A stretch of DNA of 64,000 nucleotides, from NCBI RefSeq assembly GCF_019670125.1, contig NZ_AP023033.1, positions 124,001 to 188,000 on the forward strand, in the 5' to 3' direction. Positions 17,184-25,094 of the stretch are shown in pieces. The position numbers and the translations under genes were made by a program. Under the pieces are notes generated by a model. That model was not told the DNA's origin. It saw only the letters and a program-made list of their open reading frames with translations, and ran no database searches. The number at the start of each line of letters is the position of its first letter. Within the stretch, counting starts at the first letter, position 1. This stretch comes from Agarivorans aestuarii (GTDB lineage Bacteria; Pseudomonadota; Gammaproteobacteria; Enterobacterales; Celerinatantimonadaceae).

Positions 17184-17975
17184 ATGAACTTAAAAATGCA
17201 CCAGGTAGATAGCTTTACCCGTGATCTTTTCAAGGGTAATCCTGCAGCGGTTATTGTCTTAGAGGCTTGGTTAGAAGATAGCGTAATGCAGGCTATTGCT
17301 ATTGAAAATAACCTTTCGGAAACGGCCTTTTTAGTTGCCGACGAACCGGGTTCGTACCTTATTCGTTGGTTTTCGCCGATCTGCGAAATTGACTTTTGTG
17401 GTCATGCTACGCTGGCTGCCGCCCATATTTTGTTTGGCCAACAGCCTGAACTACAAGTGCTACATTTTACCACCTTACAGGTAGGGGAGCTAAAGGCTCA
17501 CCGTAGCGATGGCGGTTTAATTGCCATGGACTTCCCAAGTTGCCCGCCACACATGGAGTTTGAAACACCCTCCGCTTTGCTTGATGGTGTCTCTGTTAAA
17601 CCTAATGAAGTATGGCGAAATCAACAGGCCTATTTTCTGGTCTATGAACAGCAATCGCAAATTGAAGCCTTAGAAGTTGATCTTGAATTGCTAGAAACGC
17701 TGGCCCCTTATGATGTGGTGGTAACCGCACCGGGAGAGCAGTGTGACTTTGTCTCTCGTTATTTTTGGCCGGCTAATGGCGGTGCCGAGGATCCGGTTAC
17801 TGGCTCGATTCACGCAGGCTTAACGCCGTTTTGGGCTAAACGTTTAGGCAAAGATGAACTGCTTGCCTATCAAGCTTCTCAGCGAGGTGGAGTATTGCAT
17901 TGTCAGCAGCTTGGCGACCGAGTGACGATTGCCGGCAATGCCAAAATCTATTTTGAAGGCACGGTGTTTTTATAA
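17184..17975 (+). CDS. PhzF family isomerase/epimerase-like protein
   Basis: The 263-aa protein has the PhzF family features: QVDSFTRDLFKGNPAAVIVL at the start, catalytic Glu46 in NNLSETAFLV, the DFCGHATLAAAHIL loop, and EDPVTGSIHAGLTPFW in the second half. PhzF isomerises a dihydroanthranilate in phenazine synthesis, but no phenazine genes are present here and most relatives have unknown substrates. Aspartate racemases and diaminopimelate epimerase share the fold. AAGGA precedes the ATG. Confidence 0.9.
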   Translation: MNLKMHQVDSFTRDLFKGNPAAVIVLEAWLEDSVMQAIAIENNLSETAFLVADEPGSYLIRWFSPICEIDFCGHATLAAAHILFGQQPELQVLHFTTLQVGELKAHRSDGGLIAMDFPSCPPHMEFETPSALLDGVSVKPNEVWRNQQAYFLVYEQQSQIEALEVDLELLETLAPYDVVVTAPGEQCDFVSRYFWPANGGAEDPVTGSIHAGLTPFWAKRLGKDELLAYQASQRGGVLHCQQLGDRVTIAGNAKIYFEGTVFL

Positions 17976-18005
17976 GTCAGCACTTTTGTAGTCAAGGACC
18001 AGACA

Positions 18006-18362
18006 ATGAATCAACATGAAAAATTAAACTACGTGGAATTCCCCAGTCGTGATTTAGCGGCCACTAAACAGTTTTTTAGCCAAGCCTTTGCATGGCAGTT
18101 TGAGGACTTTGGTGAGCAATACAGCGCTTTTTCTGGCCAAGGTTTAGATGGCGGCTTTTTCCAAGCCCCTTTGTCGTCTAATACAGAAAATGGTGCAGCC
18201 TTATTGGTTTTTTACAGCGAAAAACTTGAACACACCTTAAGCAAAGTAGAAGCCGCCGGTGGGCGAATTGTAAAAGACATTTTTAGTTTTCCCGGTGGGC
18301 GACGCTTTCATTTCTGTGAACCTAGCGGTAATGAGTTTGCAGTGTGGTCAGACAGTGAATAA
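18006..18362 (+). CDS. VOC family protein (glyoxalase/bleomycin resistance fold)
   Basis: The 118-aa protein is a single vicinal-oxygen-chelate domain: KLNYVEFPSRDLAATKQFFSQ at the start and GGRRFHFCEPSGNEFAVWSD at the end, with the paired beta-alpha-beta-beta-beta pattern. Metal or ligand residues may be present (Glu at the start, E in the last strand), but the substrate is unknown. It lies between the PhzF-like and EamA genes, all on the plus strand. Confidence 0.85.
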   Translation: MNQHEKLNYVEFPSRDLAATKQFFSQAFAWQFEDFGEQYSAFSGQGLDGGFFQAPLSSNTENGAALLVFYSEKLEHTLSKVEAAGGRIVKDIFSFPGGRRFHFCEPSGNEFAVWSDSE

Positions 18363-18372
18363 AGCAAGCCCA

Positions 18373-19239
18373 ATGTCCACATGGCTAAGCACTGGACTAG
18401 CCCTAATTGCGTTTGCGGGTAACTCGGTGCTATGCCGCTTAGCTTTAGGCGAGCCACAAATTGATGCTGCTAGTTTTACCGCAGTGCGTTTATTAGCGGG
18501 CGCAACTACCTTGGCGATATTGCTGAGTGTAAAGCCCTCTTCAGGCTCTGCTCAAAGTAAAGGTAGTTGGTGGTCGGGCTTTATGCTGTTTAGTTATGCG
18601 GCTTGTTTCTCCTTTGCCTACCTATATTTAGATACAGGTATTGGCGCATTAATACTGTTTGCCGCGGTGCAGCTGAGCATGGTGGGGATTTCGGTGTTCA
18701 AGGGCGTTCGTTTAGGCTTAGGCGAGCTAGCCGGTATTTTGTTGGCCTTTAGTGGTTTAATCGTTTTACTGACGCCTAGTGAGCAAGCGTCGGTATCGGT
18801 GCTAGGTTTTATACTCATGGTGGTGGCAGGCTGTGCTTGGGGTATTTATACCTTAAATGGTCGCGGTTCATTAAGCCCTAGTAGAGATACTTGTTTTAAT
18901 TTCTGGCGCAGCCTGCCATTTCTCGTGCTATTGCTACCTTGGTTGGTCATGCAATCTTCTATTAGCACATACGGCTTAATCTTGGCAGTGAGCTCGGGCG
19001 CACTGGCTTCCGGCCTCGGGTATTGGGTTTGGTATATTGCCTTGGGCGGATTATCGGCGAGCCAAGCTGCAGTGCTGCAATTGCTGGTACCATTGATTGC
19101 CGCACTAGGTGGCTGGGTGTTTGCTAGCGAGCCGCTGGGACTAAGTTTTATGTTATCGGCAGCTTTGGTATTAGGCGGCATTTTACTCACCATTTATAGT
19201 CGTCAACGGCTTGCAAAAACAGCTGTGCAGGGAGGTTAA
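18373..19239 (+). CDS. EamA/DMT superfamily transporter
   Basis: The 288-aa protein has about ten hydrophobic segments in two EamA repeats: FAGNSVLCRLAL and FTAVRLLAGATT in the first, and SSGALASGLGYWVWYIALGGLSASQAAVLQLLVPLIAALGG in the second. The DMT family exports metabolites or amino acids. No substrate can be named. The ATG at 18373 starts just after the VOC stop. An in-frame GTG at 18355 would overlap that gene by 8 bases and is the alternative start. Confidence 0.85.
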   Translation: MSTWLSTGLALIAFAGNSVLCRLALGEPQIDAASFTAVRLLAGATTLAILLSVKPSSGSAQSKGSWWSGFMLFSYAACFSFAYLYLDTGIGALILFAAVQLSMVGISVFKGVRLGLGELAGILLAFSGLIVLLTPSEQASVSVLGFILMVVAGCAWGIYTLNGRGSLSPSRDTCFNFWRSLPFLVLLLPWLVMQSSISTYGLILAVSSGALASGLGYWVWYIALGGLSASQAAVLQLLVPLIAALGGWVFASEPLGLSFMLSAALVLGGILLTIYSRQRLAKTAVQGG

Positions 19240-19240
19240 T

Positions 19241-19843
19241 ATGACGCAACAGTTTCAATTAATCGTGGGACGAGACTCAACTTGGTCATTGCGGGCTTAC
19301 CTTTGTATGAAGTTGGCCGGACTCGAGTTTAGCAGCAGCGCAATTGCACTGGGTGAAGCGGGCTATCAGCAACAACTCGCTAAGTTGTCACCCAGTAAAC
19401 TAGTGCCGGTGTTGCATGTCGATGATTTGGTCATTCATGACTCTTTGGCCATTAGTGAGTACCTAAATGAACAAGCAACAGGCAAGCTTTACCCTGTTCA
19501 AGCCGATTTGCGTGCGCAAGCTCGCAGCTATTTAGCGGAGCTACATGCTGGCTTTACGGCAATTCGCCAGGGCTTACCTTTTCAGTTTGAAAAACAAGCC
19601 CGGCCAGCTAGCTTATCTGCTGAGATTAATACTGAAATAGCACGTTTGAGCGAGATTTGGCAGAAGTTCGACGGCTGCTTTGCCTTTAATAAAGCCGGCG
19701 CTGTAGATGCTTTTTATGCGGTAATGGCTTTACGCTTAGCCAATTACAGTATAGAGCTCGATGACGCTGCTGGGCGTTACCAGCAGCACCTTATTTCTTG
19801 GCCGCTATTTCAGCGAGCGATAAACACAGCGAAGCAGTGGTAA
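19241..19843 (+). CDS. Glutathione S-transferase family protein
   Basis: The 200-aa protein has an N-terminal thioredoxin-like GST domain (STWSLRAYLCMKLAGLEF, PSKLVPVLHVDDLVIHDSLAISEYL) with the conserved cis-Pro and E/D-S for glutathione binding, and a helical C-terminal domain. It is similar in layout to YfcF/maleylacetoacetate isomerase-type GSTs. Ser10 or Thr near the N-terminus may serve as the catalytic residue. GGAGG lies 5 bases before the ATG at 19241. The stop overlaps the next gene by one base. Confidence 0.85.
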   Translation: MTQQFQLIVGRDSTWSLRAYLCMKLAGLEFSSSAIALGEAGYQQQLAKLSPSKLVPVLHVDDLVIHDSLAISEYLNEQATGKLYPVQADLRAQARSYLAELHAGFTAIRQGLPFQFEKQARPASLSAEINTEIARLSEIWQKFDGCFAFNKAGAVDAFYAVMALRLANYSIELDDAAGRYQQHLISWPLFQRAINTAKQW

Positions 19844-20259
19844 TGGATAAGCCCTTAAAGCCTGAATTGCAGGCCGCCATTGCAAGCTATCCTGCAGCGG
19901 TGCAGCAACAAGTAATAAGTCTAAGGGCCGAGATACTGGCAGTTGCTGCAGGTTCTGAAGGGGTGGGAGAGCTGTTAGAAACCTTAAAGTGGGGAGAACT
20001 GTCCTTTGTGACCGAACAAAGCAAATCGGGCAGTACTTTAAGGGTTGCGTGGAACGCCAAGCAGACCGAGTATTTGGGTTTATATGTAAACTGTAAAACT
20101 AGCTTGGTGGACAGCTACCAAACCTTGTTTCCGGGATTGTTTGTTTATCAAAAGCAGCGGGCTTTGCTGCTCCCTTTAGACTCCGAATGGCCTTTGACAG
20201 AGTTGCGGATCTGTATTGCTATGGCTCTGCGCTATCATTTAGATAAACGAAAACGCTAA
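19843..20259 (+). CDS. DUF1801 domain protein
   Basis: The 138-aa protein has the DUF1801/YdhG-like pattern: VQQQVISLRAEILAVA, LLETLKWGELSFVTEQSKSGSTLRV, a central GLYVNCKTSLVDSYQTLFP and ALRYHLDKRKR at the end. The function is unknown. The ATG overlaps the GST stop (TAATG), so the two genes are translationally coupled. Confidence 0.8.
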   Translation: MDKPLKPELQAAIASYPAAVQQQVISLRAEILAVAAGSEGVGELLETLKWGELSFVTEQSKSGSTLRVAWNAKQTEYLGLYVNCKTSLVDSYQTLFPGLFVYQKQRALLLPLDSEWPLTELRICIAMALRYHLDKRKR

Positions 20260-20286
20260 TTACTCACCGTTAAGCAGGAGACGTCG

Positions 20287-21327
20287 TTGCAGTTTTATTC
20301 ATGGATGAATATTCGTAAAGCTAGCTGCTATTGGCTTGCTGTTAGCTTGTTGTTGTGCGCAAGCTATAGCCAAGCCGCATTGGTAGAAGGGCACTTAGAA
20401 GATGAGATATTGCCGGTATTGCAGCGTAACTTGGCAGGCACCTTTGCCGCCGATGCAGTGATTCACGACCGTGAAACAGTAACAATTGGCTTTGTTAACT
20501 TTGACCCTTCTGGCTTTATTCCCATTGATGATGACAACTTGGGTGGTGATGACGCTAACCGGCTGAAAAATGAGCTGAAAACCATCACTTTACCCTTAAC
20601 GCTGGCTTTACCTTGGCATGGAAGAGCGTGGGAAAGTTACGCAACCGGGCGTTTGGGTTATACCCAACGTTTTCACGACATTACCTTGTACGAAGAGTTA
20701 GACCCCACTCGCGACCATGAAAAACTTAAAGTTTATTCTGGCTTCTTAGCTGGTGGTGCGCATTGGGATGGCCTTGAGAATTGGCGATTTACGGCCGAGT
20801 TGGGAGGCAGTATCCGACGCTTAGAGCAAGAGTATATTTACAACAATTCGATTAGTCAGATTTTTCAGCCGTTATTCGATGGGGTGTTAACTAACTTTTC
20901 GCTGAACGCTTGGATGTTACAGCCCAGTCTAGCCCTGCAGTATCAAAAGCGTTGGACCAAACACAAACTTAAGTACCGTTCGCGCTTTGCTTATATGTAC
21001 GGTGAAAGCTTTGGCGCTGATGTGCCCTCCCACCAAGTAGACATTGCGGCCAGTTCTTGGCGAAATACGCTGTATTACTCCCATCCTATTGGGCGCATGT
21101 TGGATATTTCTTTTGCCGGGCAGCTTTCTGCTTCGCGTGTAGATCTAGGGGGGAATACTAACGAGGCCTTTCAAACACCGCATTATTACGAGTTTGGCTT
21201 TGATTTGCTAATGGGAACAGGCGCTTACGGCGAAGGTTGGTTAGATAATGTGAGTATAGGTTTGCTGTTTAATTATGGCAGTGTGCTGAAAGGCGGCAGC
21301 CTAGTATTTAATTACAATACTTATTAG
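20287..21327 (+). CDS. Predicted outer-membrane beta-barrel protein (solitary autotransporter-barrel-like)
   Basis: The 346-aa protein has a signal peptide (cleavage near SQA at residue 30). The rest is a series of alternating polar/hydrophobic strands with aromatic girdle residues (YATGRLGYTQRF, SLALQYQKRW, FAYMYGESF, NTLYYSHPIG, DISFAGQLSAS), ending in Tyr. I think it belongs to the solitary autotransporter beta-barrel family known from Vibrio, with moderate certainty. Translation probably starts at TTG 20287, because AGGAG lies exactly 6 bases upstream. The ATG at 20305 lacks such a site. The stop codon is split by a mobile element (see 21327-21588). Confidence 0.7.
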   Translation: MQFYSWMNIRKASCYWLAVSLLLCASYSQAALVEGHLEDEILPVLQRNLAGTFAADAVIHDRETVTIGFVNFDPSGFIPIDDDNLGGDDANRLKNELKTITLPLTLALPWHGRAWESYATGRLGYTQRFHDITLYEELDPTRDHEKLKVYSGFLAGGAHWDGLENWRFTAELGGSIRRLEQEYIYNNSISQIFQPLFDGVLTNFSLNAWMLQPSLALQYQKRWTKHKLKYRSRFAYMYGESFGADVPSHQVDIAASSWRNTLYYSHPIGRMLDISFAGQLSASRVDLGGNTNEAFQTPHYYEFGFDLLMGTGAYGEGWLDNVSIGLLFNYGSVLKGGSLVFNYNTY

Positions 21328-21588
21328 GGGCTGTTGATCTTTGGTGTTGAAATTTTGTTCGAGATAAGCGGGCTTTAATCGCGGCGAGCACTTAGAAGCC
21401 TAGTGGGCTAAGCAAGAAGTGCTTAACAAAGAGTAAAGTTCGCTTATCCGAACCCTTCGGGCAGCATTTCTTAGCCATTTATTCAGCGTTTGCGAGTGAT
21501 TATTAAGTCTACTTAACTGCACACTCACTGCCTTGCCTAAATGGCTAATAAATTGCTGCAAAAACCATCAGCAAAGATCAACAGACCC
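21327..21588. mobile_element. MITE-like element, 262 bp, with TA target duplication
   Basis: The ends are GGGGCTGTTGATCTTTG at 21327-21343 and CAAAGATCAACAGACCC at 21572-21588, inverted copies with one mismatch in 17. TA lies on both outer sides (21325-21326 and 21589-21590), as expected for an IS630/Tc1-type insertion. The inside has no ORF but several smaller inverted repeats, such as GATAAGCG/CGCTTATC and an imperfect repeat around GCAGCA...TTAGCCATTTA. It fills most of the gap between the barrel gene and dbpA. Confidence 0.7.
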
Positions 21589-21590
21589 TA

Positions 21591-21622
21591 AACAACTCGC
21601 CAGGAAAAACTGGCGAGTTGTT
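21591..21622. terminator. Hairpin terminator between the barrel gene and dbpA
   Basis: A perfect 13-bp stem (AACAACTCGCCAG at 21591-21603, complement at 21610-21622) has a GAAAAA loop. There is no long T-run. Without the mobile element it would lie directly after the barrel gene's stop codon, so it was probably that gene's terminator and also serves dbpA. Confidence 0.65.
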
Positions 21623-21630
21623 GGCAACTA

Positions 21631-23019
21631 TTAGCAAGGCAGGTGGCGAACTCTAAAAGAGCGTCCTTTCATTTTACCGTCTTCCAGTTTTTTGCGCGCC
21701 CGTTTAAGTGCTTCTCGCTCTACAGCCACATAGGCGCGGTTATCAAACAAGTTAATTTTGCCTACTTGTGCGCCTGCAATGCCATTTTCACCGGTGAGTG
21801 CGCCAAGAATATCTCCAGCGCGTACTTTTTGCTTTTTACCGCCATCAATTTGCAAGGTAGCCATAAGTGGAGCGGCTGGCTTTTTGTTAAGTAAAGCCAT
21901 TGATGGAAGCTCTTCATCATTAATGCTGCGGCCAAGGTAGTCTTCTAGTAAGGCCACTTTATAGTGCTCTTTATCGCTAAAGAAAGAACAGGCAATGCCT
22001 TTGCTGCCGGCACGACCGGTTCGGCCAATGCGGTGCACATGCACTTCGGTATCGCGCGCTAAGTGGTAGTTGAATACTGCATCTAAAGAGTCTATATCTA
22101 AGCCACGAGCTGCTACGTCGGTTGCCACTAAAATTGCCGCACTGTTGTTGGCAAATTGCACTAAGGTTTGGTCTCGTTCGCGCTGCTCTAAATCGCCATG
22201 CAGGGCTAAAGCGCTAAAACCGAGTAAGCTAAGTTCATCGGCCACTTCTTGAGCTTCTCGCTTGGTATTGCAAAACACAATGCTGGATTTAGGGCGATGT
22301 TGTAATAGCAATAAACGCAAAGCTAGCATGCGTTGTTCATTATCATCTACTTTAAAAAAGTGTTGGCTAATAGAACTGTTGTCGTGGGTGCTGGCCACTT
22401 CTACCCGCACTGGCTGGTGCATAATATTGTTGGCGATACTTTCGATTTGCTCGGGGAAAGTGGCACTAAATAACAAGGTTTGGCGCTGTTTGGGAGCCAG
22501 CTCAATAATCGCATCAATGGCCGATTGAAAGCCCATTTCCAGCATTCTATCGGCTTCATCTAAGATTAAGTTTTTCACGTTGTCTAAACGTAATGAGCCT
22601 TTGCGTAAATGCTCTTCAATACGCCCTGGCGTGCCCACTACAATGTGCGCGCCGTGCTCTAAAGAACCGATTTGCGGGCCAAAAGGCATGCCGCCACATA
22701 AGGTAAGCACTTTAATGTTGTGAATGCTGCGCGCCAGTTTGCGAATTTCTTTGGCTACTTGGTCGGCCAGTTCACGAGTTGGGCACAATACTAGGGTTTG
22801 AATGCGAAAGCGTTTTACCTCTAAGGCATTTAGCAGGCCTAGGCCAAAGGCAGCAGTTTTGCCCGAGCCGGTTTTACCTTGGGCAATCACATCTTTACCG
22901 TCCAAAATCAGCGGTAGGCTTTGCGCTTGAATCGGCGTCATTGAGCTATAACCCAGAGTCTCTAAGTTTTTAAGTAGATCGGGGTGTAGGGCAAGAGTGG
23001 AAAAATCTGTTTGGCTCAC
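21631..23019 (-). CDS. dbpA: ATP-dependent RNA helicase DbpA
   Basis: The 462-aa DEAD-box helicase has Walker A GKTGSGKT at residues 48-55, DEAD at 154-157, SAT at about 185, ARGLD and [10 protein letters not shown]. The last 75 residues form the DbpA-specific RNA-binding domain (IDGGKKQKVRAGDILGALTG, VGKINLFDNRAYVAVER, GRSFRVRHL), which targets hairpin 92 of 23S rRNA. The role is late 50S subunit assembly. It is a separate gene from the RhlE-like helicase at the left end. Confidence 0.95.
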   Translation of the reverse strand: MSQTDFSTLALHPDLLKNLETLGYSSMTPIQAQSLPLILDGKDVIAQGKTGSGKTAAFGLGLLNALEVKRFRIQTLVLCPTRELADQVAKEIRKLARSIHNIKVLTLCGGMPFGPQIGSLEHGAHIVVGTPGRIEEHLRKGSLRLDNVKNLILDEADRMLEMGFQSAIDAIIELAPKQRQTLLFSATFPEQIESIANNIMHQPVRVEVASTHDNSSISQHFFKVDDNEQRMLALRLLLLQHRPKSSIVFCNTKREAQEVADELSLLGFSALALHGDLEQRERDQTLVQFANNSAAILVATDVAARGLDIDSLDAVFNYHLARDTEVHVHRIGRTGRAGSKGIACSFFSDKEHYKVALLEDYLGRSINDEELPSMALLNKKPAAPLMATLQIDGGKKQKVRAGDILGALTGENGIAGAQVGKINLFDNRAYVAVEREALKRARKKLEDGKMKGRSFRVRHLPC

Positions 23020-23219
23020 AATGGCGTCCTCTTCGAGGGAAAAATAAAAGTGTTACCGCTGCTGCTTTAGCATTGGGGGCGCGATAATAGCCGAAAACGC
23101 GAACAATTGGGTAAAAAATAGCAAGTTTTTCACACTAAGGGGGCTTTTTGTCAAAAGTGCTGGTGACGCGTTGGAACAGTAAGCGGCGAAAACTGCTAAA
23201 AGCCGAGTGGATTGAGCTG

Positions 23220-23753
23220 CTATTGAAGCAGCGGTTGTTCGATGGCTTGGTATAAACTGGCGGAGTTGATCAAGGCATGAGCGGTAAGGCTAGGCACACC
23301 ATACACCAGTGTTTCTACATCATAATCTTGGTTTATTTTGTCCAACAGAATGGCAAAATCGCCATCGCCAGATAGTAATACAACCATGTCTACCTCGCGT
23401 GCTGCCTCTAGCACGTCAATAGTAATGCCTACATCCCAATCACCTTTAGCCGAACCATCACTGCGCTGAATAAAGGGTTTTAGTTTTACATTAAAACCTA
23501 TGTGTTTTAACGCATCTTGAAACTTAAGCTGTTGATTATCGCCGCGATCAATGGCGTAAGCGTAGGCTGCAACAATGCTGCCCTGCTCTTGCAATTGTTG
23601 CCATAACCTACGGTAGTTAAATTGTTTAGCGTAGGCCTCTCGGCAGGTGTAGTAGATGTTTTGCACATCGGCGAATACGGCAATTTTTTTCACTAGGCGC
23701 TCTCTTAGCGGTTGGCTATGAAATGGCTGGCGGCTATTTGATGTTGCAAGCAT
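23220..23753 (-). CDS. NYN domain protein (LabA/DUF88-like)
   Basis: The 177-aa protein is a NYN (PIN-like) nuclease domain: IAVFADVQNIYYTCRE at the start, DWDVGITIDVLEAA in the middle and VVLLSGDGDFAILLDKI, giving the acidic residues D-x-Q-N, D-x-D and S-G-D-x-D-F of the predicted metal-dependent RNase active site. The ATG at 23753 has AGGAG 9 bases upstream. A GTG at 23693 that begins right at the domain is the alternative. Related proteins are often called LabA or MARF1-like. The biological role here is unknown. Confidence 0.82.
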   Translation of the reverse strand: MLATSNSRQPFHSQPLRERLVKKIAVFADVQNIYYTCREAYAKQFNYRRLWQQLQEQGSIVAAYAYAIDRGDNQQLKFQDALKHIGFNVKLKPFIQRSDGSAKGDWDVGITIDVLEAAREVDMVVLLSGDGDFAILLDKINQDYDVETLVYGVPSLTAHALINSASLYQAIEQPLLQ

Positions 23754-24143
23754 TATTACATGCTCCTATTAAAAAGCCCCGCTCTTGCTGATTTGAATAA
23801 GCAAAAACGGGGGCTAGCTTAAATTATGCTCACTACAGCGAGCGCAAAAACTTCGCAATTGCTCTTGTCTTTTATGGCCTTCTGGCGCTGACCGCTACCC
23901 AAGCTTAAATGCCTGTGACATAGATTGGTGTGATTATTAATGGCTGGTGAGCAAGATCTTGCAAACGAGCGTTTTTAACAGGCAATACTTTAGCTGATGT
24001 AAACAAAATATCGGCAACCGGATTTATTTATCGGCTAAAAAGCTAGGGAATACTATTTTTGGCGCTTTGCTGGGAAGGCGATAGTTCAACATGGTGGCAG
24101 TAAAGCGAAGGCTGACGACCACCATGTTTAGGTAAGTGAGGGC
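23754..24143. other. 390-bp intergenic region with hairpin and palindrome
   Basis: No coding region is supported. It holds a terminator-like imperfect hairpin at 23771-23816 (minus strand), a perfect 12-bp palindrome GCAAGATCTTGC at 23951-23962, and a 10-bp inverted repeat AACATGGTGG/CCACCATGTT at 24088-24128 just past the stop of the next minus-strand gene. Confidence 0.55.
23771..23816 (-). terminator. Terminator-like hairpin, minus strand
   Basis: AGCCCC at 23775-23780 pairs with GGGGCT at 23810-23815, and a further GCT/AGC pair sits inside. On the minus strand the hairpin is followed by TTTTT (AAAAA at 23771-23775 on plus). It lies just upstream of the NYN gene and more than 300 bases past the previous minus-strand gene, so it could end a transcript from that gene or a small RNA. 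Confidence 0.5.
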
Positions 24144-24770
24144 TTATTTCTTCTCTATCGCGAACTCATCAACTCGAACCTCAAGTTCTTTATCTAAGCT
24201 AAGCTCTTGGCTAGTATCAACTTCTAGCAAACTAAAGATTTCTACTTGGGTATTGCTGCCTGTATTAAAATCAACGGATACTTGTTTAAAGCACTTTTTG
24301 TTTTCAGCTTGGGGAGCTTGAGCTAGGTCTTTTACGTGCGCTTTAGCATCGGCCAACACTGTACCTGCCAATGGCGCATTGGGGATTACTTCGCGAACGC
24401 CAAAATGTAATTGGGTTGGAGAGTTAACGCCCTTTTTATCGCAGAAATAAAGTGAGTAGCTCATATCGGTATTGGCAGGTAAACCACTAACAATTTGGCT
24501 TAAACCCGGTTTAGAGTTGAAGTCATGGTTCGATACGTCTCGCTTAAAGCGAAAACGAGAAGAACCCTCGTCACCAAAGGCACTATCTTTAGAGCTACCA
24601 ACATCACCTAAGCCACCGCTTGAGTCTTCATGAGACAACCAAACCGAGCTTTTACCTTTATCTGCACGGTACTCGGTAAGCTGCGGATCTTGAACATAGG
24701 CCTGAGCCGAAAATGCTAAACAAGCGGTAAACATGGTGGCACTTAAAGCTAATTTTTTTTGTATGCGCAT
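24144..24770 (-). CDS. Secreted protein of unknown function
   Basis: I do not recognise this family. The 208-aa protein has a signal peptide (cleavage after QA near residue 24: SAQA then YVQDPQ) and a mature part rich in Ser, Asp and Gly (HEDSSGGLGDVGSSKDS), with two cysteines (C110 region and the KKC near residue 161). There is no TM, lipobox or repeat. It lies between the NYN gene and the T6SS kinase gene but is transcribed apart from the secretion genes. It is probably periplasmic or extracellular. Confidence 0.6.
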   Translation of the reverse strand: MRIQKKLALSATMFTACLAFSAQAYVQDPQLTEYRADKGKSSVWLSHEDSSGGLGDVGSSKDSAFGDEGSSRFRFKRDVSNHDFNSKPGLSQIVSGLPANTDMSYSLYFCDKKGVNSPTQLHFGVREVIPNAPLAGTVLADAKAHVKDLAQAPQAENKKCFKQVSVDFNTGSNTQVEIFSLLEVDTSQELSLDKELEVRVDEFAIEKK

Positions 24771-25094
24771 AGGTAGTCCCTTTAGTTACTAATAACGTCT
24801 CTCCGGATTAATTGTATTATTATATAATTTAACTGGGGTGTGCTGTGAGCATTCTCGCGTTTTTGAACACCTTTTATACATGTTAAAAGACGTGAGTATG
24901 GCTACATTCTGAAAGGTGCATTAGTGGGTAGTTGTTTTCGTAAACCATTAAAAGGTAATGGCTTTTATCCGCAGATAGCTAACGAAGCTAAGGGCTCTAA
25001 CTTTGGCTGAAATGAGAGAAGACATTGGCGCAGCGAAATGAAAAAAGGCCGATTTCTCGGCCTTTTTATTTTGAACTAACGGGCAACAGCGTTG
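24771..25094. other. 324-bp intergenic region
   Basis: It holds the promoter region of the leftward secreted-protein gene, with a TATAAT on the minus strand at 24824-24819 but no good -35 box, and the ppkA terminator at 25042-25067. I see no gene in it. Confidence 0.5.
25042..25067 (-). terminator. Terminator of ppkA
   Basis: A perfect 11-bp stem (AAAAAGGCCGA at 25042-25052, complement at 25057-25067) has a TTTC loop. It lies 28 bases after the ppkA stop and has a T-run on the minus strand. Confidence 0.85.

Noticed and set aside
21327-21588. Element as a complete insertion sequence
   Set aside because: At 262 bp with no open frame it cannot encode a transposase. It can only be a miniature or decayed element.
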